NCBI GenBank assembly: GCA_010645155.1
Contig: CM021322.1
Location: 2,312,958 to 2,376,957, forward strand
DNA: 64,000 bases
DNA from: Tigriopus japonicus
Taxonomy: Eukaryota; Arthropoda; Copepoda; Harpacticoida; Harpacticidae
Reading direction: 5' to 3'
The notes under the pieces were generated by a model. It saw only the letters and a program-made list of their open reading frames with translations. It had not been told where the DNA came from and did not search any database. Positions within the stretch are counted from its first letter, which is position 1. Each line of letters opens with the position of its first letter. The position numbers and the translations under genes are program-made. Shown piece after piece: positions 47,776 to 59,300 of the stretch.

Positions 47776-48320
47776 AGAGCGATTTCCATAAGTAAATTCC
47801 TTTAGATGCACTTTTTTTAGTTTTGTTTCAAATGTGTTAACTTTGGTGTGAATTCTTGAAGTTAACTAGCCAGTTGGGTGTTTAAGGTTTTCAATTTTGA
47901 ATTGCTAACTTTTCAAGAAAGAAGATTTTTTTTTCTAATGGAAAATGGCATGATCTTAAAAACTCTCCCGCAAAAAAATGTGTTTTTCACTGCATATGGC
48001 AAGTAAACAAAGCCTTACTTCCTTTGGAAAGAATAAACTTGTGTATGTTGTTATGTTACTTTGACATTATTAACACATTCATGATGGTAATGCGTTGTCC
48101 TAGGCCCTGACAGAGCAGCACTTTTTGACAAATTTTTAATTTGTCTGAAGCTGAACCTTTTTGGAGGCTGGCAAATTTAAAAAGAAGTGATATTAATGCA
48201 GATAAGATTTATTTTACGGCGTGCAAAACCAAGTCATACTTACTTTCGTCGAGTATATTCTCGCCCCAGGTGCTGTTTGAAACACAACCCTGCGTTGTGC
48301 CTGTTCTTAAAGCCCGTTAT

Positions 48321-48668
48321 TAGTGACGGGTTTTGAGCTTAGAGACTTCTATGGTTTTGAGTTGGGAGTGTTGCCATTTTGACTCGAGGTTTAATTGGTA
48401 TTAAAAAAGGTAGGTTGTATCCAACTTTTTGACCAAAGGCCTAAAGAAGTATCAATATCGAAACACTCGAACTAAATCGAGTTCGCCTTCCATCAGTAGT
48501 TATAATAATAATATTAATAATAGACTTCGAATTGGCAGTGCTGCCATATTGGAGATGAAATATCTTGCCCTTTGAGAAGTTTAGTGATAGTAAGCTTTTT
48601 TACCCATTTGAACCGAAATGGCAAAACTATGGCAAAAATCGAACTCAAAATCCATCGGGACCGTTCAT
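48321..48668. mobile_element. Diverged stand-alone copy of the nested hAT-type MITE
   Basis: Begins TAGTGACGGGTTTTGAGC and collinearly matches 3141-3449 in the same orientation, including AACACTCGAACTA, GGCAGTGCTGCCATATT and the AAATGGCAAAACT segment. The right end is less well preserved and no exact duplication is seen. Confidence 0.65.
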
Positions 48669-50084
48669 CTGACTTGATTTTGGTGCCCTCTAAAAAAAAA
48701 TCTTAGATGCGTTAACATGCGACCCATTTGTGCAGTTGATCGAAAATTAACAAGTCATCCTCTGCCTTTTAGTTCACGTTTGCAGTGGTTCTTTTTCACA
48801 AGTTACACATTTTGGAACAATACGCACAAAAGGTGGATTCTAGGTCGACAGCTGGGTTCCTACATATTAATGCTTCTATCCAAAAGTTGAGAGCTAGTGG
48901 TTCAGCTCATTACTTGAAAACTCGTTGATGAGCAACTCGACTGCTACCTCTCATTGTTGTTAGAATGAGGTTGCTCTCATTATTAGGCCTATCTCTTCAT
49001 CTCAATTCTCATTTGGAGTACCATCACAACCACTCACTCGGTGGACAGGTTTGTCATCCTTGACGTCATAGATTGTTGTGGGGAAGTGCAGATGAGCAAC
49101 TTTCATGACACTGCTCATTGCTCTTGGATGAGCTTAATAAGAAAGGGCATTTATGCTTTGAGTACTGAATATCGCTTATCTTCCTCGAGCATCTCAATTT
49201 ATGCCTGGAATTTGCAATACGCTGCAGGTTAACGAGATCATTAAAATGAGCGCCCTAAACTCACAAACAAGATGTCACATCCGTGGAATTTATAAAGAAC
49301 TTCGATGAAAAGGACGCTTTTTGCAAAGTCAATCAATGCTTGAATGCATCTTGAAGTCATTTTGTCACCATCACGGATTTACGATGGGACGAGAAATGGC
49401 ATCACTGAGATCGAACCAGTTTGTTTTGCTAGCTCATTCATTGGCGTTTATGTATGCACTTTAAAAAACTGGATTTCCAACCAACGTCTTCATTGGTTTT
49501 CAACAATCGCAATTTGACAAATATTTCTGGGTTTTTATGTAATTGAAGTGAATGAGTTTTTCATGAATTTCCTGAAGAGAAATCACGCCATTCTTTCTTG
49601 TTAAACTCTCGAGTTCTGATTTGAGCGATTTCAACTTATCAGATTGAAAGTTCCGTCTCTGAAATTGTATTTTTATCGATTTTTTGTCTCGCGCAACCTC
49701 TCTTATTACAAGTTGCGACTGGGCAAAAACCTCGGAACAAAGAAAAAACTGAACGATTTTGTATGCCTTCCGATATATTTTTGGCAAATCCGGCAAGATC
49801 TTGAAAAAAGCTACCTATTAGAGGGGAATATCCGAAATTTCATAAACTTTTCCAATTGTTTATATATTGGGTGTTACGCAAGGAAACCTTAAAACACAAC
49901 CATCAAATCATTCCACAGCCTGTATCAAATTTTATTCAAGTTTCAAAAACCGTTGTCGTTTTTGTCCTGTGCAGATTTTTATATTTATGTTCGTTTCATT
50001 GATTCCAATCCTCTCATAATTCAGAGGATGTAAAATGCAAATATTCCGCTCAAAGGCATAAAGCGCACGAGATAAGGATGCACG

Positions 50085-50530
50085 TCAGATGTACTCCTTG
50101 CATTTCTCCGGCACCCTCGTAAATTTCTCCTTCGTTCGAGCTCTTGACCTCATCAACGGCAAAAGGAGGCCCACTCGCCCTTGTCCCTTTGAACACATGC
50201 TCTCCTTTTCGACGCCGGTCGAACGGACGTCAGAGCGCCCATGTCGACGATTCCTCGCCGGAATCCGCGCTTTTTTCAGGTTTCCATGCCCGACAGAACG
50301 CCGGACGCACGGCCTTCGCATCGGCTGCTCTGCAACCAAGACGCACACGAGCTGAGTGTGGGCCAACACGCTCATGTGAGAATGTATCTGTCCGCCTTGG
50401 TGACTTGGAGGACATCCACATTGGCCATGGACCCCGGGCAGGGACTTGGAGAAGTGGTAGCCACCACTGGATAGGCCTGGCGCCGACGGACGTCCTAGGG
50501 CGCGCTTTCCGCGCTCGACAGTGTGTGTGT
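50085..50530. other. GC-rich patch with open frames on both strands
   Basis: This stretch is much more GC- and CpG-rich than its surroundings. Plus-strand frames of 88 and 143 codons and minus-strand frames of 96 and 132 codons overlap. None has a recognised domain or credible splice sites, and the long frames may simply reflect the scarcity of AT-rich stop codons. It could be a CpG-rich regulatory element or a foreign insertion. Confidence 0.35.
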
Positions 50531-52689
50531 GCGTGTGTGTATGTTTCTATCTCATCGTCCCGGATTGGACCTTGATGGGACGGCGGCTTGGTTTTTCGGG
50601 TCGGTTTTAGGAATTTTTCAAAGTTCAAAGCAAAGAAACGACTATTCGTTCGAGTATTCTGTCTTCAATGCTACCAGTCCCAAAGCAGCCGGAGCTACTT
50701 GCTTTTGTGGTGCCAGAGTGTGAGTGAGTGAGTGAGTGTTGTCACAAGTAAACTTGAAAAGTGCTCCCTAAATCTGGTTATCTCTCCCACTAATTAAGCC
50801 GAGCCCAGTTAGAATTGGGAAGGTGATTCCCAGATCATTATGTATCAGTGTGTTTATCTGGTCAAACCACTACGAGTATCCCAACCCAAGATTCGGGTGC
50901 TCTGTCGTCTTTGAGTGCTATTCCAGATCCAAAGTTGAAATCCCAATGCTACAAGATTCGATACGTTTATCAGTGGTGTCGTTCGGTTGTTCATAAATCT
51001 TGGACCAATCTTGTTGCACCATCTCATCCAATCCAGTTCCAAACAACCCGTGAGTGAGTATGATGTACAAATCCTTTTGATTGTTCGGTGGCAATAGTGA
51101 AATTGGCTCCACTTCCAAAGCAGAAAGATCTCACTCACCGTATTCCAAACATATTGGCGAGACATATTGTCGATTTCCTATCCGAAATCACATGATTGGT
51201 GGCAGTAAAACGTAAATTCCAAGAGCTAAAAGCTTCCGGTAATAAAGTGAAACTTCCCTCCCCACCGAGTGACAATTGTTTACTTGTCTTTGTTGACTTT
51301 GATGCTTGTGTTATGATTCGTGCTACCTATTTCAATCATCCCGTAAAAACACGGAATAAAAATGCTGGGAAACAAGTGTTTTCCTAAAAATTTAGGCATT
51401 CCATTCAAAGTTTAGAACGTATCATTAGGCAGATTCTTTGTCTATGAGTCCACTTGTCAACAACTAAGGTATATGACCTTTTTGAAAAGGGATGCAAAGT
51501 TGGAACCCTTCTCAGTTCATTTTTGACTCATTTCAATGCAAGCATCTTGGGTGAAAGTGTCAAAATTACCATGTGCGAGTCTCCACAAAACATTTTCATA
51601 CCTTCTAACTCATCTTGGAAATGAGAAACGCCTACTGTATATAAAAAATGAATGTCCGAAGTTGTGGGCAGACAACAGAGGAACGAGTTGGGCCAAGGCG
51701 AAAAAATGATAAAAATGGCATGCTTATTTTTTGCTGAGGCACGAGCCACTTCCATTAACTTAAGATGAGCGGATGCGAAACACTGAAAGAATCAAAATTT
51801 TCGCTTATCACTTGACTCCTTGGAATGCAATAGATGTTTTTCTAACGAACTTGAATATATCTTCAATTTTACCCTTGCAATCGTCACTGATAAATCCAAT
51901 CGAATTCTGACGGTTGAATCGGTGAAAAGTTACAATCTTAAAACATCAAGTGGCTCGGTTCACCATCCCGTAACTTTGCATGCAAACTCAGAGAAATTCA
52001 TTCGTAGTTAAGGAGGCCGTGCATGTGCACATAGTAAATCTTCATGACTCGAACCCTTCATTAAAAAACTTTCGAGAATGGTAGAGCACATCGTGAAACA
52101 CTAGCAACCACCTCTTGTATGTAGGAACAGTGACTCTACCAAGTCGGTCGCTCGTAAGTACGTAGAATGCTCCATATTCATGCTTTTAGAGTTATGATTG
52201 CAGTGCAAGGTAGGTAGTTTTAAAAGTACCAAAAGGCACGTATAATCTAGTTCGTGTGGAGCATGATTTTTCCTCCTCAAGCAAACCATGACGACGATTC
52301 TGCCAAACACTTTAGCAATGGCAGAATACAGCTTTTTTTCGGTGAGCTTTGGCAGCTGAAAATCGTCAATGTGTGCGCATAGACATGATAACATCTCTCA
52401 TATACAGTATATGTACTGACGTAGCATGGCACAGCACACCATAGGGCAAAGTATTGTATATGGAGCAGCCAAAAGCGGGGTTATGAGGTAGTTGGAGCCG
52501 TAACAGTAGAAGTACTGAAGTAGTAGTGGCAGAAGTAGCTGTGATGCCAAAGCAAAGCAGTAGCAGTAGTTCCTGCTCTGGTGAAGTGCTTGCTTAGGAT
52601 GGTAGAAGCTCGACGAAGAACCCCAAAAAGAGATAGTAATCAAATGGCAGCAGCCTACAGCACCATGAGCGAAAGAGAGGAGACAAGCT

Positions 52690-52713
52690 GGATGGATGGA
52701 TGGATGGATGGAT
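52690..52713. repeat. (GGAT)n microsatellite
   Basis: Six uninterrupted GGAT units about 610 bp upstream of the GATA C start codon. Confidence 0.85.
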
Positions 52714-53289
52714 AGAGGAGAATCAGAGAACTCTTCTTCATCTATCTCTTTTCATTCCATGGCTCTCAAAGTCCAAACCAGAGAATCTCAGTTCAGTTCA
52801 GCTCAGGGGGATTTGGAGTGAGGCCAAGTGCTTTCTTTCTCTTTGACAGAGAGACTACTCAATGTGTAGGTTCGTAGTTCGTGTGTGCGAGAGTGAGTGA
52901 ACAAGCGAGTGGAACACAGTGCGAGAGTTAGAGCTTTGGAACCTTCATCTTTCCACTAAAGAGCCTCTTGCAACTGTGATGGTCCAGGGGAGGGGGATAC
53001 GCATCCTCGCCCTCCCATGTGAAAAAGGGGGGTCTTGTTAATTCCCTTCTAACCGTTAAATAATGATCCGCCTTTGTCATTCATCCCATCCGGGACTGGC
53101 TACACCAATCATGCGACGACGTACATTTGCACTCTCGCGTCTAATTTCGAAAATGTCGGTCTGTCACGAAACGCACAGAAATGGGAGGAGACCGCACGTC
53201 GTAAAATGTAGCGTACCTGTCCAATAGTAATCATGTGGCTCAATAAAGGGTGTCACCGGTATTACTGTTCTTGTTCGTCTTGTTCCAGG

Positions 53290-53307
53290 ATGCAGTGTGA
53301 GGAGTGA
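53290..53307 (+). promoter_or_regulatory. Short upstream ORF before the GATA C start
   Basis: ATGCAGTGTGAGGAGTGA encodes five residues and stops 18 bp before the GATA C ATG. It lies directly after a good splice acceptor (TTGTTCCAG, ending at 53288), so it would be retained in the 5' UTR and could dampen translation. This is inference. Confidence 0.4.
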
Positions 53308-53325
53308 GAAGTGGTTGATCCCCCA

Positions 53326-56300
53326 ATGATGACTATGGCACATCCAGCACCCGGAATGGTTGATTCTGGCCATCCGGCGACTCATCATGTGCATCATTCG
53401 GCAGCCAGATCATGGCCCACTTACATGGATCCATCGCGATATGTTGATCCGGGCCATCTTTTACCCGGTGCGGATCCACAGCTCGATTCCACGGGCAATG
53501 CGGCGGTGGCAGCCGCATCCTCGTCTTTCTTTGCCACCCAAGAGGCCTCGCGATATTACCAAATGCATCAGGCCTATGAGAGTGCAGCTACCCAAGGTAG
53601 GCCATGATTACACATTTGGACCTTCAACGGTCATGGTATTCCATTGAAATAGGGTCTAGACCATTGTCAAGAATGTTGCTGCTTCTTCAGAAGTTCGTCT
53701 GACAACGGTGAAGATGACGAGGATGATGATGATGGTGATCAGATCCATATCTTAAATGCTCATCAAAAATTAGAATGAACATTCTTCGGGAGTGCATCGC
53801 CGCTTGGTCTGTCTGCGGTCAGGCATGTGCCTTTGATGGCGTTCATAAAATTACTCAGAGCCAATGGAAAAATATGTGGAAATACTTATCTTTGAGTGAG
53901 AACATGCTCCCTTTTTCTTCGTTGAGCATCCAGTGTAGACGCAAATACTTTTTGGGGAGGATTCACGCTCAAACTAAGGTGCACTTGCAAAACGTCCAGC
54001 AGGCCTTGAGTACGATGCTTTTTCATGCTACTTGAAAGCATGTGGCAGCTGTCGGTGTCTGTTCAGAGAGATGATGGGTTGTTCAGACAATTCAATTCAA
54101 GACACGAGACTCCCGAGAGTTAAACCCCTCTTTTCAAGAAAATAAAAGGGCTCAACAAGAGGAAAAAATTGGGCTGGAATTTGGAAGAAAGAGGAGAGAA
54201 CAAAAAGCCACGGAAAAAAGATCTAGTTTTTGGGTTGAATGTGTTCGCGAGTCGCCTTGCGGCAAAATGCTTGATGACGTTGCTTCAGTCCGTGATGAAC
54301 ACTCATTACATTACTTTTGTGTCATCATCATCATCATCATCATCAACATCATCCTCATCCTCATCTTGTTGTTTTCGAGTTCTTTCATGCAAGATAAAGG
54401 TGGTTTCAAAATCAACTCAGGGCAACTTTTACGTATTCAAGTGCAGATCATCTTGGAGCTATTCACGAGTCCCTCGTTACGGATGAAGTGAATGGATTTG
54501 TGAGTGTGTGCACGGCATTTAATTCGCTTAACACACTGCTTTACCAAGGAGATTGTGTGAACTCAGCCTGACTAACGGGGTTTCTTCGGTAATAAGTAGG
54601 AAAGAGTCAGAAAGACGCACCACCTTCTATGCAAGGGAGCGAGGGAGCAAGTGGAGCCAGGTCTCATCTTGAACAGTTTTCGCGACGCCAAAGTCATTGT
54701 TCGGCGTAAATGGAATTAATTTGTTTCCTACCCTTCAAAAGGGCTCACCCCGGGCTACCGAGAGGCTTCTTCCTCTTGTTAGAGTGGTGTGAGAGCCCTG
54801 TGGTCACCCCCAGAACCAATGGGAGGCACAAAATTTCATGGTGAGCAATTACCAAGACCCCAAGTCAGAGGAGCACTTGCTCTTTGATTACATACCACGC
54901 TGGTGAACGAACTGAATAGGAAGAAAGAGAGAGAAGAAGAGACAGGGGATGAGGGTGCAGCAGCATGTAGGCATGAAAATTTCCATTAACAAATTACAAA
55001 ACAATGGAGTGTCGCTCACCACACGCTTCCTGAATACTCTGGCTCTATGAACTCATAAGAGATATTTGATTTGTTCCAGCAGCTCGAATGTCCATGTACC
55101 GGCCTCATTGGATGCCTGGAGCGGGGTCCCAAGTGTCGGTAGAAGGAACAAGTTGGTCCTCGCCGACTCGAACCGCGCCTACACCTCCTTCTTCGTCGTC
55201 CAACCTTCACCATCCTGGAGGAGCCTCGACCCCGGGCCATTATACCAGTTCAACAACACCCCTACCTCCAAGTCCGGCCAAGGACTCCATCCCAAAGAGT
55301 GACTATGAACATGTCTCCCATCAGCAACAACAACAGCTACAACAGCAGCCTCCACCTCACGCCTTGTCAGAGTCTGATTGTGACCAAGAAAACAAACCCC
55401 AGCTCTTGGAGCAACAAACTGGCGCCAACGCCAATGAGTCATCGTCCAAATCCTCTGATTACCTCCAATCGCCCAATGCTCTCCATCCAGTAGACTACCA
55501 TTCCCATCACCTTTCGTCACATCCGGGCTATCCGACAGCACATCCGGGCTCTTATGGCCAACACGGGCACCCAGGGTTGACGCCATCGGGGCTGAGTGGT
55601 TCCAGCCACGGTGGTGTGATAGGATCGACTGGTTCCGGGCTCGTGGGCACAGATTTGAGTCCATTTGGCACTTTTCCTTCCTCAAGATCATCGTCTTCCG
55701 GGATGATGAACAGTCCAGGCAGTAGCAATGGAGGTGGGGGAGGCGGCGGCGGAGCAGGAGGTGGCAGTAACTCTAAAGGCGGGAAAAACAAACGACCTAA
55801 TGCCGGTGAGTGACCAACAAAGCTATTACTTCCATTTGGCATTTGCCACAGCTCTAGCACCATTCAGCCATGAACTCATGATTAACAATAGGTCTTCTCT
55901 CGGTTCCTTGTTTGGCCAGGGTTTCCAAGTAGAAAGAAAGAGGTGATGAAATGCCCATAATCCGAAGAGGGGAAGAAATAGACGATGGGTACCCGCACGA
56001 GCACACGTCAGACCTGTCTTTGCCTGGCTGTCAGCTTGGAGCAATTTCAAATGTTTTGAGAAACTTCACCACAATTAGACTCGCATTTCAACACACAATT
56101 AGTTATCACCTCTTGAAAAAAAACGCGTAAAACGCCCCTCGTTTTCTTTCCCGATTTCAATGCACAAAAACGGTAGTAATAGAAGTAGGAGTAGAAGCTA
56201 TTTGTTACTTACTCTCCCTCGAAAGAACCGTCTCCATGGAAAAGGCGAGTTCGAATTGTCACCTTTTGCGGATTAGTCCCGTCGTTTTTCCATTTCCATG

Positions 56301-59300
56301 CACCACATAATGGTTGCAAGCAATGGACTTAAGATAGCCGTCAGAGATAAGGTGCTTGGCAGAGTTCGAATTCTTTTTTCCGTCCTCTCTTTTGACACCT
56401 CGGAATGCACATGTATGAACATCAACATGGTTTAGGAGGAACCACGGTGGTGAATTCTTCTCTAATACTTGGAGCTTCGTTTTCTTCCAGAAGGACGCGA
56501 GTGTGTCAACTGTGCAGCCACCTCCACACCCCTATGGAGGCGTGACGGAAATGGTCACTACCTCTGCAATGCCTGTGGGCTGTACTACAAAATGAATGGG
56601 ACGAACCGTCCTCTCGTCAAGCCAAAGCGAAAAATGGTAAGTGGAATCTCACGGAACTCGTCGATCGTCTGTGCAGTTCAAACACTATCGCATTGCCCGA
56701 CCATAAATCTTTCAATCTAATGACCTGGCTGCTTAGGTTTCCATGTTGTGATATCTATTTCCATGAGTAATTGATATTGATGACCATTTCAAGCCTGATG
56801 TACTAAAATACGCACCATCGTCGGCCAGCCGTCGAGAATCGACCGAGCAACCCTTAGGTAGATATAAGGGAACTGGATGGAATCCATTCTTTCAGGCCTC
56901 GGGCCAAGAAAGTTCAATTTGCAAACGGTACCACTTCAATTGGGAATCTATTTTATGGCTGATTGGAGGTAGCCATGTGGTTGGTTGGCTGGGTAACTAG
57001 TAGTACATGGTGGAACGTTCTGCTGGCATTAACAACCATCGATGATGAATGGTATTGTCGACGAGCCCAATCGCTTTTAATTTAGGTTTAGAGCACATGA
57101 ATAACGTAGGGAGGAGATAAGTGGCGGTTAGGGATCGGACAAATGACGCGTTTGGTCTCCAAGAAGTTGTTGAAGTGTCTTTGCCAAACAAAAGTTTTGC
57201 TCACCTAGCGCACGCCCCACTTACTCTGGCCTTCCGTTGCCCACATTGCAACTTCACTTGATTATTCTATGACATTTTAATTTTGATAATCGTAGATTTA
57301 TCAAATTGAGAAGTCTTTTCCACAATAAAGGACACTTTGTGCCATTAGCCTTGCATACCCTGTACAAAGAAGACAATTGTGGACGTTAGGCGGCTCAAAG
57401 TGAGGCCAGTTTGGTTTGGAACAGGTTTGAATAGTCGTCAAAACTGGTTCCCTGACCACTCTTGATTGTATAACAACTGCATTGATCGACTTTGACTTCG
57501 GCTCGAAGTGTGTTGGAAGTCAGCAAACCAGCAAGCTAGCATGGAATAGGCATAAAACTGCCAAAACCCGTGCTTTTTCTAGATTCGAGACCTTTGTCAA
57601 CACGATATCATGATCATCACGATGGTGATGGTGGTAGCGATGTTGATGATGAGACGCCACTCACCAATTTTTAGAACCAAGATTCTTATCGGCAAAATCC
57701 TCTGTCGACCTAACTACTTCAACGACCGTGGAACGAACGCGTGCCTCTCGTGCAGCTGTCGTAGTTAGGCATTTTAGAAACCTCCTTAATTGAACTTTCA
57801 TCAGCTCTTGGCACTCTCGATTCGGACCTGAAATAAAATATGTGATTCGTTAGAACTACTTGAACGAGTATCTCTATCTACCTACCTACCAAACCAACTA
57901 ACCCGGAGAGAACATCTGCCCAAGACATCAAAGCCCCATCTAATAATGAGGGAGGAATAGCGATTCCCCCCTCCCTAAAGTTTAGGGGCCACTTCGACAA
58001 TTTATTGAACTCTTTCCAATCTCAGAGGGCACAGAGTTCATTGTCAGAGAGACAAGACGAAAACTGTGTCATCTGCTCCGGATTTCAATGAGAAAGGAAG
58101 TCTTACGGGCCGTAATGATGGCTAGAATGATGAGGAGGGCGCAGTGATCCACTGACATCAATTGTTTTAGGAGATCTTATCATTGGCAATCCCGGGATTT
58201 GTCCCTTCAGTTAATCTTTAAACAATGGCCTCAAAGAGTCTCCTGAGTAGTCGCTTAGACTGCGATGGACACTTTCTTCGCCAATCAACCGGAATATTCT
58301 CAATACGAACCCAACCTAATTACCCGGAATAACCTCCTCGAGCCAGCACGACCGATCCCCAAGCACCTTCTTGCCTCATGCACAGGAGGTCTTGGTTATA
58401 GGTATACAATGTGATCAGGTTTTATGACTTGTCAGACGGGCAAATATGGAGAGCCCAGGAGGGCTTCATTGCAGAGATATTGCTTAATGATATCAAATAT
58501 TTATCGGTGGTGACTTGCAATCCGTACATTCGGACATGCATACCAAGCCCTTGTTTCGAAAATGGTTTGCAAAATTCCAGCCATCAATCAATGGCAAGGG
58601 ACTTGAACAATTGCTATTTGCTCGAACATTGAGAACATGAGAATCCCACTTCTTTGCTAACCTTTTTTAGCTTTGACGTTCTGCACTATGGGTAATACTG
58701 TACTGTACACACTCATATCTTTTTGGGAGTTCTTTTGCACCCCTCGGGGTCCGTTAGCTGTCGTTCTTTCCATGAGGCTTGTTCAGGTCTAAATGACTCC
58801 ATTATGGAGTGAGACCTAATCTGAAGGCTCGATCTGAATTGTATCTATTTGTTTCTCTATCTTCAGAATACCCAACGACGTCAGGGAACTCAATGTTCGA
58901 ATTGCAATACAACCACTACCACTCTTTGGAGGAGAAATGGCACTGGAGAACCTGTATGCAATGCCTGTGGACTCTACTACAAGCTACACGGGGTAAGAAT
59001 CCCGCCCTTTTTTCCTTGTCTTTTGGCCTCGCAACCGATTAGAACAAATCAGCCGATGAAATAGGTTGCTTTCAGGGTGACGCATATTCATAGGGACAGG
59101 CAGGTTCAGTCGGCTTCATCTTCTGTACTGTATGTATTGCAGTGGTTATTTATGAGGTTCCAGGGCAAAGTACATGAGAATGGACAGACCTTCCTGTCCA
59201 AAAGGAGAATAGTCCCTGTAATTATGGTCTTTGCACTCTCTTTGATCACCTGTTTTACATACTTACATACACAATGCGTGTACCCCTAGACTACTACCAT

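Larger units (their letters stand above)
41369..53289. other. 12-kb head-to-head region between GATA B and GATA C
   Basis: No gene supported. It contains the presumed 5' regions of both genes, low-complexity GGTT/CCAA runs (41897-41920 and 42255-42300), purine-rich tracts (42110-42160 and 42570-42680), two hAT-family copies (47546-47775 and 48321-48668), a GC-rich patch (about 50090-50530), AGT-rich DNA (52495-52575) and a GGAT microsatellite. Several frames of 90-150 codons overlap on both strands and look like composition effects. It is the natural place to look for enhancers shared by B and C. Confidence 0.4.

Noticed and set aside
55179..55691. 170-codon minus-strand frame
   Set aside because: Shadow of GATA C exon 2, which has matched splice phases and Ser/Gln/Gly composition on the plus strand.
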